Below, one piece after another: positions 32,468 to 40,521 of a stretch of 64,000 nucleotides of DNA; position 1 is the stretch's first letter, and each line of letters starts with the position of its first letter. The DNA comes from Pedobacter sp. MC2016-15 (GTDB taxonomy: Bacteria; Bacteroidota; Bacteroidia; Sphingobacteriales; Sphingobacteriaceae). The position numbers and the translations under genes were made by a program. The stretch covers positions 124,001-188,000 of the forward strand of contig NZ_JAPIVS010000009.1 in assembly GCF_026239695.1 (NCBI RefSeq), given 5' to 3'. A model generated the notes under the pieces. It was not told the origin of the DNA. It was given only the letters and a program-made list of their open reading frames with translations, and ran no database searches.

Positions 32468-32707
32468 ATGACTGTTATGCAGCCCGAAATAGATAAACTG
32501 AAGGAAGATTTTACAGAAATAACAAACAGCACGGCCGAAGAGAATCCGATTGATTTCTGCGCTTATCTTCACCTGCTTGAGGTAAACAGAATGGATCAGT
32601 TAATGTCTTATATAGAAGTACATAAAAACATTTCACACAAGCCCAGCTGGTCGGAGATCAAGAACTATCTCGACGATCTCGAAGCAAAAGATGAGCAATT
32701 GGCCTGA
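32468..32707 (+). CDS. Small acidic uncharacterised protein (79 aa)
   Basis: A 79-residue, mostly helical, acidic protein with no signal peptide (KLKEDFTEI, FCAYLHLLEVNRMDQLMSYI, IKNYLDDLEAKDEQLA). A second in-frame ATG is three codons in (32477). It is divergent from the AraC gene and 37 bp upstream of another small gene. Family unknown. Confidence 0.6.
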   Translation: MTVMQPEIDKLKEDFTEITNSTAEENPIDFCAYLHLLEVNRMDQLMSYIEVHKNISHKPSWSEIKNYLDDLEAKDEQLA

Positions 32708-32744
32708 TTTATGTGTGTACATAGGTTTATTAACGACCTTAAAC

Positions 32745-32987
32745 ATGCGTAGATTTGAGATTACCATTCAGGGCTATACTTATCACATCACTGAGCTGAA
32801 CCAAAGGTCCGGCTTATATGAGGTAAGCTGCAATGGTGTTTCTCATACCATTGGCAAGAGCTGCAAAACCGACGACTGGCTTTACATCAGGACTTCACCC
32901 TTTTCGCCAACCTTGCCTTTGGAAATATTAACCTCCCTGCTCGAATCCAAGATCTCAAAAGACTCGCCGCAGAAACTTATAGCCTAA
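32745..32987 (+). CDS. Small uncharacterised protein (80 aa)
   Basis: An 80-residue beta-rich protein starting MRRFEITIQGYTYHITELNQ. The frame opens at 32691 inside the previous gene, but the preceding 18 residues look unlike a protein start, so I chose ATG 32745. Two Cys (VSCNGVSH and GKSCKTDDW) are spaced 13 apart. The pair of small genes at 32468 and 32745 may be one transcript. Family unknown. Confidence 0.55.
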   Translation: MRRFEITIQGYTYHITELNQRSGLYEVSCNGVSHTIGKSCKTDDWLYIRTSPFSPTLPLEILTSLLESKISKDSPQKLIA

Positions 32988-32988
32988 C

Positions 32989-34401
32989 TCAGGCAGGAAT
33001 CACAATATTAAAAGTTGTGCCGTGGCCCACTTCACTTTGTATCGTGATGTCGCCATCCATTTCATTCACCTGTTTTTTCACCAGGTAAAGTCCCACACCG
33101 TGACTGTCTTCGCTTGTATGAAAGGTTTTAAACAGCCCGAAGATATCCCGGCCATACTTATCCATATCAATCCCCTGGCCATTATCCCGGATCATGATCC
33201 TTACCATATCACCTTCCTTAAATGTCTTCAGCGTAACCCGGTTAGTTTTCTCAGGATCACGGTATTTGATTGCATTGCTAATCAGGTTCTGCAGAATACT
33301 CTGCATATAGATCTTTACAAAGAGCACCTCATCTGCCTCTTCAAAATCAGCATCGATCAGCGTTCCTGATCTTTCAATCTCCATTTTGTAGTTTACCCTT
33401 ACTTCCGCCAGCAGCTGCGAAAGTATAACCGGTTCCTTCAGCAACATCCCGCCCTTCTTGTCCCGCAGCAGAATAATCAGGTCGTCCAGTTTACGGAAGA
33501 GCCCTGCAGAAGAGTTTTTCAGCATCTTAAATGCCGGGTTTTCACCGTCGCCAGCGCCATCATCCTCCAGTATAGCTATCAAAGAATTAATATTGCTCAG
33601 CGGCCCCCGTAAGTCGTGCGATATAATATGTGTAAAGTGTTCCAGCTCTGTATTTCTTGAAGAAAAGTCCACACTCAGGTTTTTCAGTTCCTGCTGCTGA
33701 CTGGTCAGCTTCACGTTCTGCACCTTCATCGCTTCAAACATACCCGCATTCCAGCGGTCGCGGTTCAGGATTTTGATCCTCATGATCACCACCGCAGAGA
33801 TCACCAGTATACTAAAGAGGACAACACTGATCTCTCTTTTTTTTAGTGTTTCTGCGATATTGTGGTTTTCCTTAGCCATGCCCGCGTAGCATCTCTCCAG
33901 CAGGCGGCCCGTTATCCTTCTGATCACCCGCATATCATTTTCTCCGAGGTCAGTATTCACCAGGTCCAGCATCAGTCCCGGTTCCTGCTGTTTTTTCAGG
34001 AGTATTGTCCTGCGTAGTTCATTCTCTTTGCTGGCCAGTGTCCGGTTCAGTGTATCCATGTTCAGCTGTTCCGCTTTACTAAAGTGTTTTTGTAAAAGCT
34101 GCGTGAGAGAGTCCTGTATCAGCGGGAGAATGCCAATCGATTGATTATAAGGCATCAGATATTTTTCCCTTCCTGTCAGCATATATCCCCGCTGACCCAG
34201 TTCGGCATCTTTGATTGTGCCCAGAATCCTGCGGGTATAAAGCGCCGCTTTTTCATCCCTGGCTATTTCCTCCATGCTTTCCGTATTCTGCTGCATCAGG
34301 TGAAAGAAGAAAACGATATTAATTACTGTCGCGCTAAAGACGAGCAGAATCAATAATTGTACTCTTCTGTTGCCTGGAGGTGTTTTAAATCGTTTGAGCA
34401 T
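32989..34401 (-). CDS. Sensor histidine kinase with CHASE3 domain
   Basis: A 470-residue kinase. Helix 1 (residues 15-37) and helix 2 (192-208) flank a periplasmic CHASE3 sensor with the motif AELGQRGYMLTG. A coiled linker leads to HisKA (FTHIISHDLRGPLSN, phosphoacceptor His262) and a HATPase domain with NAIKYR, DNGQGID and GVGLYLVKKQV. The frame opens at a TTG at 34431; I chose ATG 34401 because it directly precedes a basic residue-plus-helix start. It follows the hybrid kinase gene by 30 bp on the same strand and carries no receiver of its own. Confidence 0.9.
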   Translation of the reverse strand: MLKRFKTPPGNRRVQLLILLVFSATVINIVFFFHLMQQNTESMEEIARDEKAALYTRRILGTIKDAELGQRGYMLTGREKYLMPYNQSIGILPLIQDSLTQLLQKHFSKAEQLNMDTLNRTLASKENELRRTILLKKQQEPGLMLDLVNTDLGENDMRVIRRITGRLLERCYAGMAKENHNIAETLKKREISVVLFSILVISAVVIMRIKILNRDRWNAGMFEAMKVQNVKLTSQQQELKNLSVDFSSRNTELEHFTHIISHDLRGPLSNINSLIAILEDDGAGDGENPAFKMLKNSSAGLFRKLDDLIILLRDKKGGMLLKEPVILSQLLAEVRVNYKMEIERSGTLIDADFEEADEVLFVKIYMQSILQNLISNAIKYRDPEKTNRVTLKTFKEGDMVRIMIRDNGQGIDMDKYGRDIFGLFKTFHTSEDSHGVGLYLVKKQVNEMDGDITIQSEVGHGTTFNIVIPA

Positions 34402-34431
34402 TCCAAAATTTTGCGTCAACAATACTGCCAA

Positions 34432-36216
34432 TTATTTGCCTGAACGGTGAGATACCACGGCTTCCAGCTTTTCTTTGAGCAGGAGCGGGGAGAAAGGCTT
34501 CAGCAGATAATCGTCGAGGTAAGTGAAATTAAAAGATTCCTGTATGTCCACATCGCTTGAGGCCGTCAGCGCAATAATCTTAATTTTTGAAATATTTGGA
34601 TCCGGCAATTCGCGTATATGCCTTGATGCTTCAAAACCATCCATTACCGGCATGTGGATATCCATCAGCACCACATCAAAGGCCCCTGTCTTCACCATAT
34701 CCAGCGCCTCCTGACCATTTTTAGAGAGCGAATAGTTACAATCCCACTGGTCCAGAATTTTCTTGAGCAGCATAATATTGATGATATTATCTTCCGCGAT
34801 CAGAATATTCAGGTTGCTGATGTCACGTACCGTTGTAGAAATTGCAGGAGATTTTTCCTCAGCTATCTCCGGTTTAGCCAGCTCATAGCTCAGTTCAAAG
34901 GAGAACACCGAGCCAATATTTTCCTCACTGATCAGCCTGAGCTCACTGTCATGCAGGTTGATCAGCCTCTTTACAATGGCAAGCCCAAGGCCTGTTCCGC
35001 CATAACGTTTCGTAATATTATTGTTGGCCTGCAGGAAAGGTTCAAAGATAATCTCCTGTTTATTTACGGGGATACCTATTCCAGAATCCTTCACTGCAAA
35101 TAAAAGCACAATTTTCTGTCCTATCTGTGCGGTTGTTGTTACACTCAGTTCAACCCTGCCTCCTGTATCCGTAAATTTCACCGCATTGGATACCAGGTTA
35201 TTCAGGATCTGCGTCAGTCTCGTCTGGTCGCCATTGATATACACCTGTTTGCCACCAAAGTCCATCTTCAGTCGCAGATCCAGTCCCTTCTGTTCCGCTT
35301 TTGATTTAAATGAAGAGTGGATATTCTGCAGGAGGATACTCAGATTGAAATCCGCCTTGTTCAGCACCACCTTGTCCTCATTCATCTTACTGAAGTCCAG
35401 CGTATCATTGATCAGTGCCAGCAGGTTTTCTGCAGAGAAGCGCAGGATAGCCAGGTTTTCCTCCTGGTCCTTTCTCGGGTTCTCTATGCTCAGCACATTG
35501 ATCATCCCAATCACAGCATGCAGCGGTGTACGCAACTCGTGCGACATCGAAGAAAGGAAGTCAGACCGTAGTCGGGTAGCCTCCTGAGCTTCCTTCAAGG
35601 CCTGTTGCAGCTGTGCGTTCAGTTCCCTTTCCTTATAGTGACTTTGGTAAAAAGACTTAAAGAATTCATAGTGCATCATGATCAGGATGCCGAAGTTTAC
35701 AATAAATGCCAGCAGGAAAGAAGTATTGCCAATCTGCATTGCTGTGAGCGACACCGTACCGTTTTGCAGTCGCGTACTGATCATGTGCAGCGCGATAGGA
35801 ATCACATTTGCCGAAGAATAGAGGATACCCCAGTTTTTTCCGAGCGTATAAAAACTCGAAGAGATAATAATCAGTGAGAGCTGTAAAGTCACCAGGTTAA
35901 TCCCGGTGGCATAAAACAGCAGGTTTGTCCAGATAAAAATGCAGAGCGATAACAGAAATATATGACCAGAAACCTGCCACTTACCCTTTTCCAGTAAGAG
36001 GTACAGCGCATATCCCATTGTCACCGCAAGGATAAATAACCTGATGATGGTAGTGATATTGGGTTTAGTCAGTGAGGTAAACAGAATTATAAGGGTAAGC
36101 GACAGCATGATGATCAACCCGTAGGTCAATATTTTGATCCGGGATTGCATTAATGGCACCTCGGTATCTTTCATCAGGGCGGCATACTTTAGTTTATACC
36201 TGTTTATTATATTCAT
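34432..36216 (-). CDS. Hybrid sensor histidine kinase/response regulator
   Basis: A 594-residue protein. Five to six hydrophobic helices fill residues 28-185 without a clear extracellular domain, followed by a coiled segment (195-215). HisKA follows with SSMSHELRTPLH (His226), then HATPase (NAVKF, DSGIGIP, GTGLGLAIVKRL) and a C-terminal receiver with phospho-acceptor Asp519 in LMDIHMPVMDG and the Lys of LLKPFSP. There is no DNA-binding output, so the phosphate must pass to another protein or act through the receiver. It is upstream of the CHASE3 kinase on the same strand and divergent from the kinase at 36613. Confidence 0.92.
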   Translation of the reverse strand: MNIINRYKLKYAALMKDTEVPLMQSRIKILTYGLIIMLSLTLIILFTSLTKPNITTIIRLFILAVTMGYALYLLLEKGKWQVSGHIFLLSLCIFIWTNLLFYATGINLVTLQLSLIIISSSFYTLGKNWGILYSSANVIPIALHMISTRLQNGTVSLTAMQIGNTSFLLAFIVNFGILIMMHYEFFKSFYQSHYKERELNAQLQQALKEAQEATRLRSDFLSSMSHELRTPLHAVIGMINVLSIENPRKDQEENLAILRFSAENLLALINDTLDFSKMNEDKVVLNKADFNLSILLQNIHSSFKSKAEQKGLDLRLKMDFGGKQVYINGDQTRLTQILNNLVSNAVKFTDTGGRVELSVTTTAQIGQKIVLLFAVKDSGIGIPVNKQEIIFEPFLQANNNITKRYGGTGLGLAIVKRLINLHDSELRLISEENIGSVFSFELSYELAKPEIAEEKSPAISTTVRDISNLNILIAEDNIINIMLLKKILDQWDCNYSLSKNGQEALDMVKTGAFDVVLMDIHMPVMDGFEASRHIRELPDPNISKIKIIALTASSDVDIQESFNFTYLDDYLLKPFSPLLLKEKLEAVVSHRSGK

Positions 36217-36334
36217 GGTCGTGATCTGTGGTTCAATATTACAAAATTATTCTTCGATAGCTAACACATGTTTTTTTATAACCAAGTCAAAAAATAAATA
36301 ATTAATCGATCATATTTATAATGAATGACGATTT

Positions 36335-36348
36335 ACAGGTTTTCCTGT
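36335..36348. repeat. Short hairpin, ACAGG-TTTT-CCTGT
   Basis: Perfect 5-bp stem with TTTT loop, flanked by TTT and GTAAA that could extend it. The string CCTGTATGTAAA also occurs at 28424 in the nested inverted repeat. Confidence 0.4.
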
Positions 36349-36575
36349 ATGTAAATTTTAATTAGCGGTTATAACAACAAATACAGATAACACTAAAATA
36401 TACAACCAGAGGAACTACTTTTGTATCATTTTTATATAATTTGGCTTATCAAATTATAAAACTAAATCCATTTACCGTTGTTCTAAGGGCATACAGAGCC
36501 TAATACTTAAATAATTTCCCTTGCTGATACTGTTGTTTCCTTGCAGTGTACGTATAATCTAACCTATGAAAATCA

Positions 36576-36583
36576 TATATTTG
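36576..36583 (+). promoter_or_regulatory. Candidate -7 element (TATATTTG) for the REC-PAS-kinase gene
   Basis: Exact TAnnTTTG match. Transcription would begin near 36590, about 23 nt before ATG 36613 and downstream of the TTG at 36541, which supports the shorter protein. Confidence 0.45.
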
Positions 36584-36612
36584 GAGCGCCCCAAATTCGA
36601 ATTAAGGTTGTA

Positions 36613-38169
36613 ATGAATAAGAGACCGAAAATACTGTACCTTCAGCACCATGTGCGGGACACAGGACCATTGCTGGAAATACTGGAAGAGTTAGCTCCGA
36701 CATACCAGTATTTAGCAGTGCAGACCCTGGAGGAATATGTCAATCTTTTACAGGATTTCAGACCGGATATCATCATGGCAGATGAAGATCTGGATGTGGT
36801 AAGCCCGCGGGAGGCATTGGGTATTTTGCAGGCACAAGAGGCAGACGTTCCATTTATCGTCATCTGTGGTACCGCGCGCGAAGATGAAGCGCTCGAATTG
36901 CTTAAGGCAGGGGCGGTAGACTACGTATTGAAAGAAAAACCACAGCGATTATTTTACGTTTTATATAATCAGGCCACCAGGTTAAGGGCAGTTTCCAATA
37001 TGGAGCAGGCCATCAGGGAGAAAGAACGTTTGTATAAACGTAATCTCGCTGATACCACAGCACTTAAAATCAGTGAAAAACAAATTCTTAAATCAAAAGC
37101 CAACCTCCGGGCGCTGTTTGATCATACAGAGACCGCATATCTGTTAGTGAATGATAAGCTAAAGGTTATTTCCTATAATGTCCCGGCAGAAAAGCTCAGA
37201 GAGAAATTCGGGTTAAATGAGTTTAAGATTGGTGCTGATGTAATGGAGTATTTTCCGGCAGTGAGGAAGTCAGAAATTTCAAATATTATACAGCGAGTGC
37301 TGGCTGGCGAAAACGTATCCTATCATACTACCCTTACAGATCCCGCTGGTGAAGACTTCTGGTACAGTATCAAATGGGTTACTGTAGCGAACGACGAAGA
37401 TCAGAACTGGGGACTGATCCTGTCTATCAGGGATATTACTTCATCAAAAACAACTGCCATGGCTTTAGCTCAAGCGAATGCCGAGCTGAGCAAACGCAAT
37501 AAAAGCCTGGAGCAGTTTACTTACATCGTGTCCCATAACCTTCTTGCCCCGGTAGCCAATATCAAGGGTATTACAGAACTACTGACAGATCCCGACGAGG
37601 AACAACATGCAGAATTGGTAAAAGGGCTGAAGACTTCCATCAATACGATGGATACGATTCTGAAAGATCTGAGCCAAACCTTACAGGTGAGGGATCAGGT
37701 GAACAAGAAAAAAGAAGAGGTATTCTTCCGCCAGCTGGTAGAAGAGATCACTTTTAGTATCAACAACTTAATGATCGCTGAACAGGTCACTATGCATTGT
37801 GATTTTGAGGCTTCACAGTCATTTTATACCGTGCGGGGATACTTATATAGTATCTTTTATAATATCACCTTAAACAGCATCAAATACCGCCGTCCCGAGG
37901 CTCCACCGGTTATTATTATTAAAAGCACCATTATCAAAGACCAGCTGTTATTGACTTTCGAAGACAATGGCAAAGGTATCGATATGCAGAAAAACGGAGC
38001 GCATCTTTTCTCATTATACAAACGCTTCGATACCAGTACCGACGGAAAAGGTATGGGTATGTTTATGGTAAAGACTCAGATCGAAGAATTGGGTGGCAAT
38101 ATCTATGTAGAAAGCCAGGTCGGTGTAGGAACTAAGATTATGATTAGTCTTCCGGTAACGAAAGAGTAA
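36613..38169 (+). CDS. Soluble receiver-PAS-histidine kinase
   Basis: A 518-residue cytosolic protein with no membrane helix. Residues 1-125 form a receiver with Asp57 (MADED), Thr87 (CGTARE) and Lys107; the usual acidic pair at the start is replaced by Gln11-His12, so phosphorylation may be altered. Residues about 160-280 are a PAS domain. HisKA shows FTYIVSHNLLAPVANI with His308, where Asn replaces the common Glu/Asp after His. HATPase motifs NSIKYR, DNGKGID and GMGMFMVKTQI follow. It may receive phosphate from the neighbouring hybrid kinase; that is inference. Confidence 0.88.
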   Translation: MNKRPKILYLQHHVRDTGPLLEILEELAPTYQYLAVQTLEEYVNLLQDFRPDIIMADEDLDVVSPREALGILQAQEADVPFIVICGTAREDEALELLKAGAVDYVLKEKPQRLFYVLYNQATRLRAVSNMEQAIREKERLYKRNLADTTALKISEKQILKSKANLRALFDHTETAYLLVNDKLKVISYNVPAEKLREKFGLNEFKIGADVMEYFPAVRKSEISNIIQRVLAGENVSYHTTLTDPAGEDFWYSIKWVTVANDEDQNWGLILSIRDITSSKTTAMALAQANAELSKRNKSLEQFTYIVSHNLLAPVANIKGITELLTDPDEEQHAELVKGLKTSINTMDTILKDLSQTLQVRDQVNKKKEEVFFRQLVEEITFSINNLMIAEQVTMHCDFEASQSFYTVRGYLYSIFYNITLNSIKYRRPEAPPVIIIKSTIIKDQLLLTFEDNGKGIDMQKNGAHLFSLYKRFDTSTDGKGMGMFMVKTQIEELGGNIYVESQVGVGTKIMISLPVTKE

Positions 38170-38188
38170 TCATCATAAACATAATTCT

Positions 38189-38212
38189 AATTATGGCGAA
38201 TTTGCCGTAATT
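38189..38212. terminator. Hairpin between convergent genes
   Basis: A 9-bp stem with one G-T pair (AATTATGGC at 38189-38197, GCCGTAATT at 38204-38212) and a 6-nt loop lies between the kinase stop and the SGNH gene stop. No strong T tract. Confidence 0.5.
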
Positions 38213-38216
38213 ACAT

Positions 38217-38897
38217 CTATTTAAGCTTTAAAATTCCCGGCCACATCAGATCCGCTATTGCTTTCATCCCTTTGTCACTAGGATGAGAAGCGACGCCTTG
38301 ATTATCAAATAGTCCCCAGGCTGCATTGGTTGGGTCTTTAACCAAATGTCCCAGCGATACGAAATCTGAATGCCTCGCCATTATCCTGTCAACTACAGGA
38401 TTTCCCCAAAATGATCCGGCGGCAAAGAATCTTACGTTCGGGTTGTTAGATTTAAAATAGTTGATCAGCTCTACATATCTCTTTTCAAGCGCTGCTGAAT
38501 CTACTACAGGCTGTTTTACATTTTCTCCAATTCTTAGAATTACCAGGTCAGGCTTTTGATCCCTGTACATTTTAAGTTCTGTATCCAGGTCATAGGTGGA
38601 ATAGTTCATTTCAAACGTTCCTATATATTTTGAAGTAACTGTGCAGGAGGGATTTTTTTCTTTAAAATTCTTTGTTAGAAGATGTACGAAGTCGAATTCT
38701 GCCTTACTCGCTGCCATTCCCCAATTGCCAAGCCAACCCACATCCGGATTACTTGCAGTGTAAGTAATGCTATTTCCCAGAATAAGCACATTGGAGAACG
38801 TTAATTCAGGTACAGGAGTTTCAGACGATTTTTTTGAGCAAGAAATGACAATTAAGGCAATAAGTAAGGCTGATAATGCTGAGAGATAATTTTTCAC
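38217..38897 (-). CDS. SGNH/GDSL-hydrolase-like lipoprotein
   Basis: A 226-residue protein when started at the GTG at 38897. That start yields a textbook lipoprotein signal (MKNYLSALSALLIALIVISC, Cys20), whereas the frame extended to 39011 adds 38 residues that overlap the neighbouring gene and make no signal. A -7 promoter element lies 15 bp upstream of the GTG. SGNH features: GNSIT with Ser43, GEN at 124-126 (block III), and SHPSD (His205). The Asp of the usual DxxH is not conserved, so enzymatic activity is uncertain. It could be an envelope or exopolysaccharide esterase next to the glycan genes. Confidence 0.7.
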   Translation of the reverse strand: MKNYLSALSALLIALIVISCSKKSSETPVPELTFSNVLILGNSITYTASNPDVGWLGNWGMAASKAEFDFVHLLTKNFKEKNPSCTVTSKYIGTFEMNYSTYDLDTELKMYRDQKPDLVILRIGENVKQPVVDSAALEKRYVELINYFKSNNPNVRFFAAGSFWGNPVVDRIMARHSDFVSLGHLVKDPTNAAWGLFDNQGVASHPSDKGMKAIADLMWPGILKLK

Positions 38898-38911
38898 ATT
38901 TGAGATTTTAA

Positions 38912-38919
38912 CAAATGTA
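38912..38919 (-). promoter_or_regulatory. Candidate -7 element (TACATTTG, minus strand) for the SGNH-like gene
   Basis: Exact TAnnTTTG match on the minus strand, 15 bp upstream of GTG 38897. It supports the GTG start. Confidence 0.4.
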
Positions 38920-38925
38920 TAGATT

Positions 38926-40047
38926 TCATTTATTTTGATAAAGCTGAATATATTCTTTTGCCAAAGCTGAATCATCAAAATCAATTTTGATTTTAGAGGG
39001 TGCTTCTGCATTTATTCTACGCTGTTTGGTGCTATCACTGAACAGCGTGTTCAGTTTCTGAGTAATGTTATTAACGTTCAGATCGGTAATCCAGCCCATA
39101 TCGCGTTCCAGTACATATTTGTACAAGCCCACTTTGTCGCTAACCAGCACTGGTGTACCCACGGATAATGCTTCTATCGCCACTACAGCAAAGTTTTCAT
39201 TATAGGAGGTAAGTGCAAACAGGTCAAGCTGAGCGAGAAACTTAAATTTGTCCTCTCCATTTTTCCATCCAACCCAGTGTAGCTTGCTAGCATTGCCTTT
39301 TTCCTCAGCCAATCTTTTCAGGCTGGCGATATAATCAGGATCACCATCTCCCGCGATTTGTAATTTATAGTCGAAAGTCACATTGCTTAAAGCCGTGATC
39401 AGTAAGTCCAGTCCCTTTTTAGGATCAATGCGAGAAATAAAGCCGATGGTAAAGACGTCATTATACGTTCGTTGGTAAGCGATATTAGAAAGAGCAACCA
39501 GGTTGGGAATCACGTGACCGCGCCAGTGAGGGATAATGTTGAGAGATTCTTCCCATTCTGTATCTGCCGTTACATGAAGAGTTGCGTGTTTCAGCAGTCT
39601 CTTCCCCATGATATGAACCGCCTTCTTCTTTCGTGGATTATTTGTCTCTATGATGTATTTACTCAACATACCGTGAGGAGAGAATACAGGTTTTACTTTT
39701 TTGATCCTGCAAACACAAAATGCGCCAATAATGAGGGGGCTCCACCAGGAATGTATATGTACTACATCAAAGCTTTTTATATTATTATAGAGACACCTCC
39801 ATAAATCAGATGAGACATGTGTATGATCGCCGGTGATTCTTTTAAAGTAAGTAACTCTTACTCCGTCTATAATCATTTCTTTCCCTGGTACTACATCTAA
39901 CTCTGCTTTGCCATTTGCCGTGGTAGTATATACTGAGACATCATGGCCTTCAAGTGCAAGCTGTTCTGCTAATCGTGCGATTACCACAATTGTTCCTCCA
40001 TACACGAAAGCAGGTTTATAAGATGGAACTATAAACAAGATTTTCAT
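38926..40047 (-). CDS. Glycosyltransferase family 4-like protein
   Basis: A 373-residue GT-B glycosyltransferase. The N-terminal MKILFIVPSYKPAFVYGG is the typical start of GT4 enzymes; the ATG at 40047 gives this start, and an in-frame ATG at 40071 adds eight residues. The C-terminal donor domain has GFISRIDPKKGLDLLI and EALSVGTPVLVSD, the E(x7)E-like region that binds the nucleotide sugar. It is on the opposite strand to the main polysaccharide operon and likely contributes to the same or a related glycan. Donor and acceptor unknown. Confidence 0.88.
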   Translation of the reverse strand: MKILFIVPSYKPAFVYGGTIVVIARLAEQLALEGHDVSVYTTTANGKAELDVVPGKEMIIDGVRVTYFKRITGDHTHVSSDLWRCLYNNIKSFDVVHIHSWWSPLIIGAFCVCRIKKVKPVFSPHGMLSKYIIETNNPRKKKAVHIMGKRLLKHATLHVTADTEWEESLNIIPHWRGHVIPNLVALSNIAYQRTYNDVFTIGFISRIDPKKGLDLLITALSNVTFDYKLQIAGDGDPDYIASLKRLAEEKGNASKLHWVGWKNGEDKFKFLAQLDLFALTSYNENFAVVAIEALSVGTPVLVSDKVGLYKYVLERDMGWITDLNVNNITQKLNTLFSDSTKQRRINAEAPSKIKIDFDDSALAKEYIQLYQNK

Positions 40048-40521
40048 ATGAGCATTAATCTTAAATCTCATCGAAATTAAGATTTTACAACATTCAGTTG
40101 TATCGCTGCTAATGGCTTCTCATTTCATTGCTTAAAGATAAATAAGGATTAAGATTATGGATTTCTTTTTTAATCAACGTTACTCTTCAAAGTTGTAAAA
40201 GTTGTTGAGTTTTTCTATTTGATACCAGATGAGAAGGTCATGGTTGAGAACAAGTATGATCTTCTAAAATCATGTAGAAACAAAATGCCGTTGCTGGAGC
40301 AAAATCGAATAATGAATGGGCAGCTTTAAAGATTTTTTCAAAATCACATTTATATATTGGTTCTTGATCTTAAAAGAAATAAGGAAGGCAGATACCCTAT
40401 TTAGCGATATACAGGAAGAATATATTCTTTACTTCTACATGTTTAAAGAAATTATCCGTTTCAAATTATCTCTCCGGGAATTTAAATAAACTTCTGAGCT
40501 ATATCTTAAATGGTTTTATAC
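40048..40521. other. AT-rich gene-free stretch
   Basis: About 470 bp between the glycosyltransferase and the acyltransferase genes, both on the minus strand. I found only short frames (for example 29 codons from the ATG at 40240) and no promoter or hairpin that stands out. It could be a decayed gene. Confidence 0.4.

Larger units (their letters stand above)
36217..36612. other. AT-rich divergent intergenic region between sensor kinase genes
   Basis: About 395 bp with no gene. It contains a hairpin (36335-36348) and the -7 element at 36576-36583. An in-frame TTG at 36541 opens the downstream frame, but the extra 24 codons are probably not translated. Confidence 0.5.

Noticed and set aside
34402..34431. 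TTG start extending the CHASE3 kinase by 10 residues
   Set aside because: TTG starts are rare and ATG 34401 gives a standard basic-then-helix N terminus.
36541..36612. TTG start extending the receiver-PAS-kinase by 24 residues
   Set aside because: A TAnnTTTG promoter element lies within the extension and the receiver begins properly at ATG 36613.
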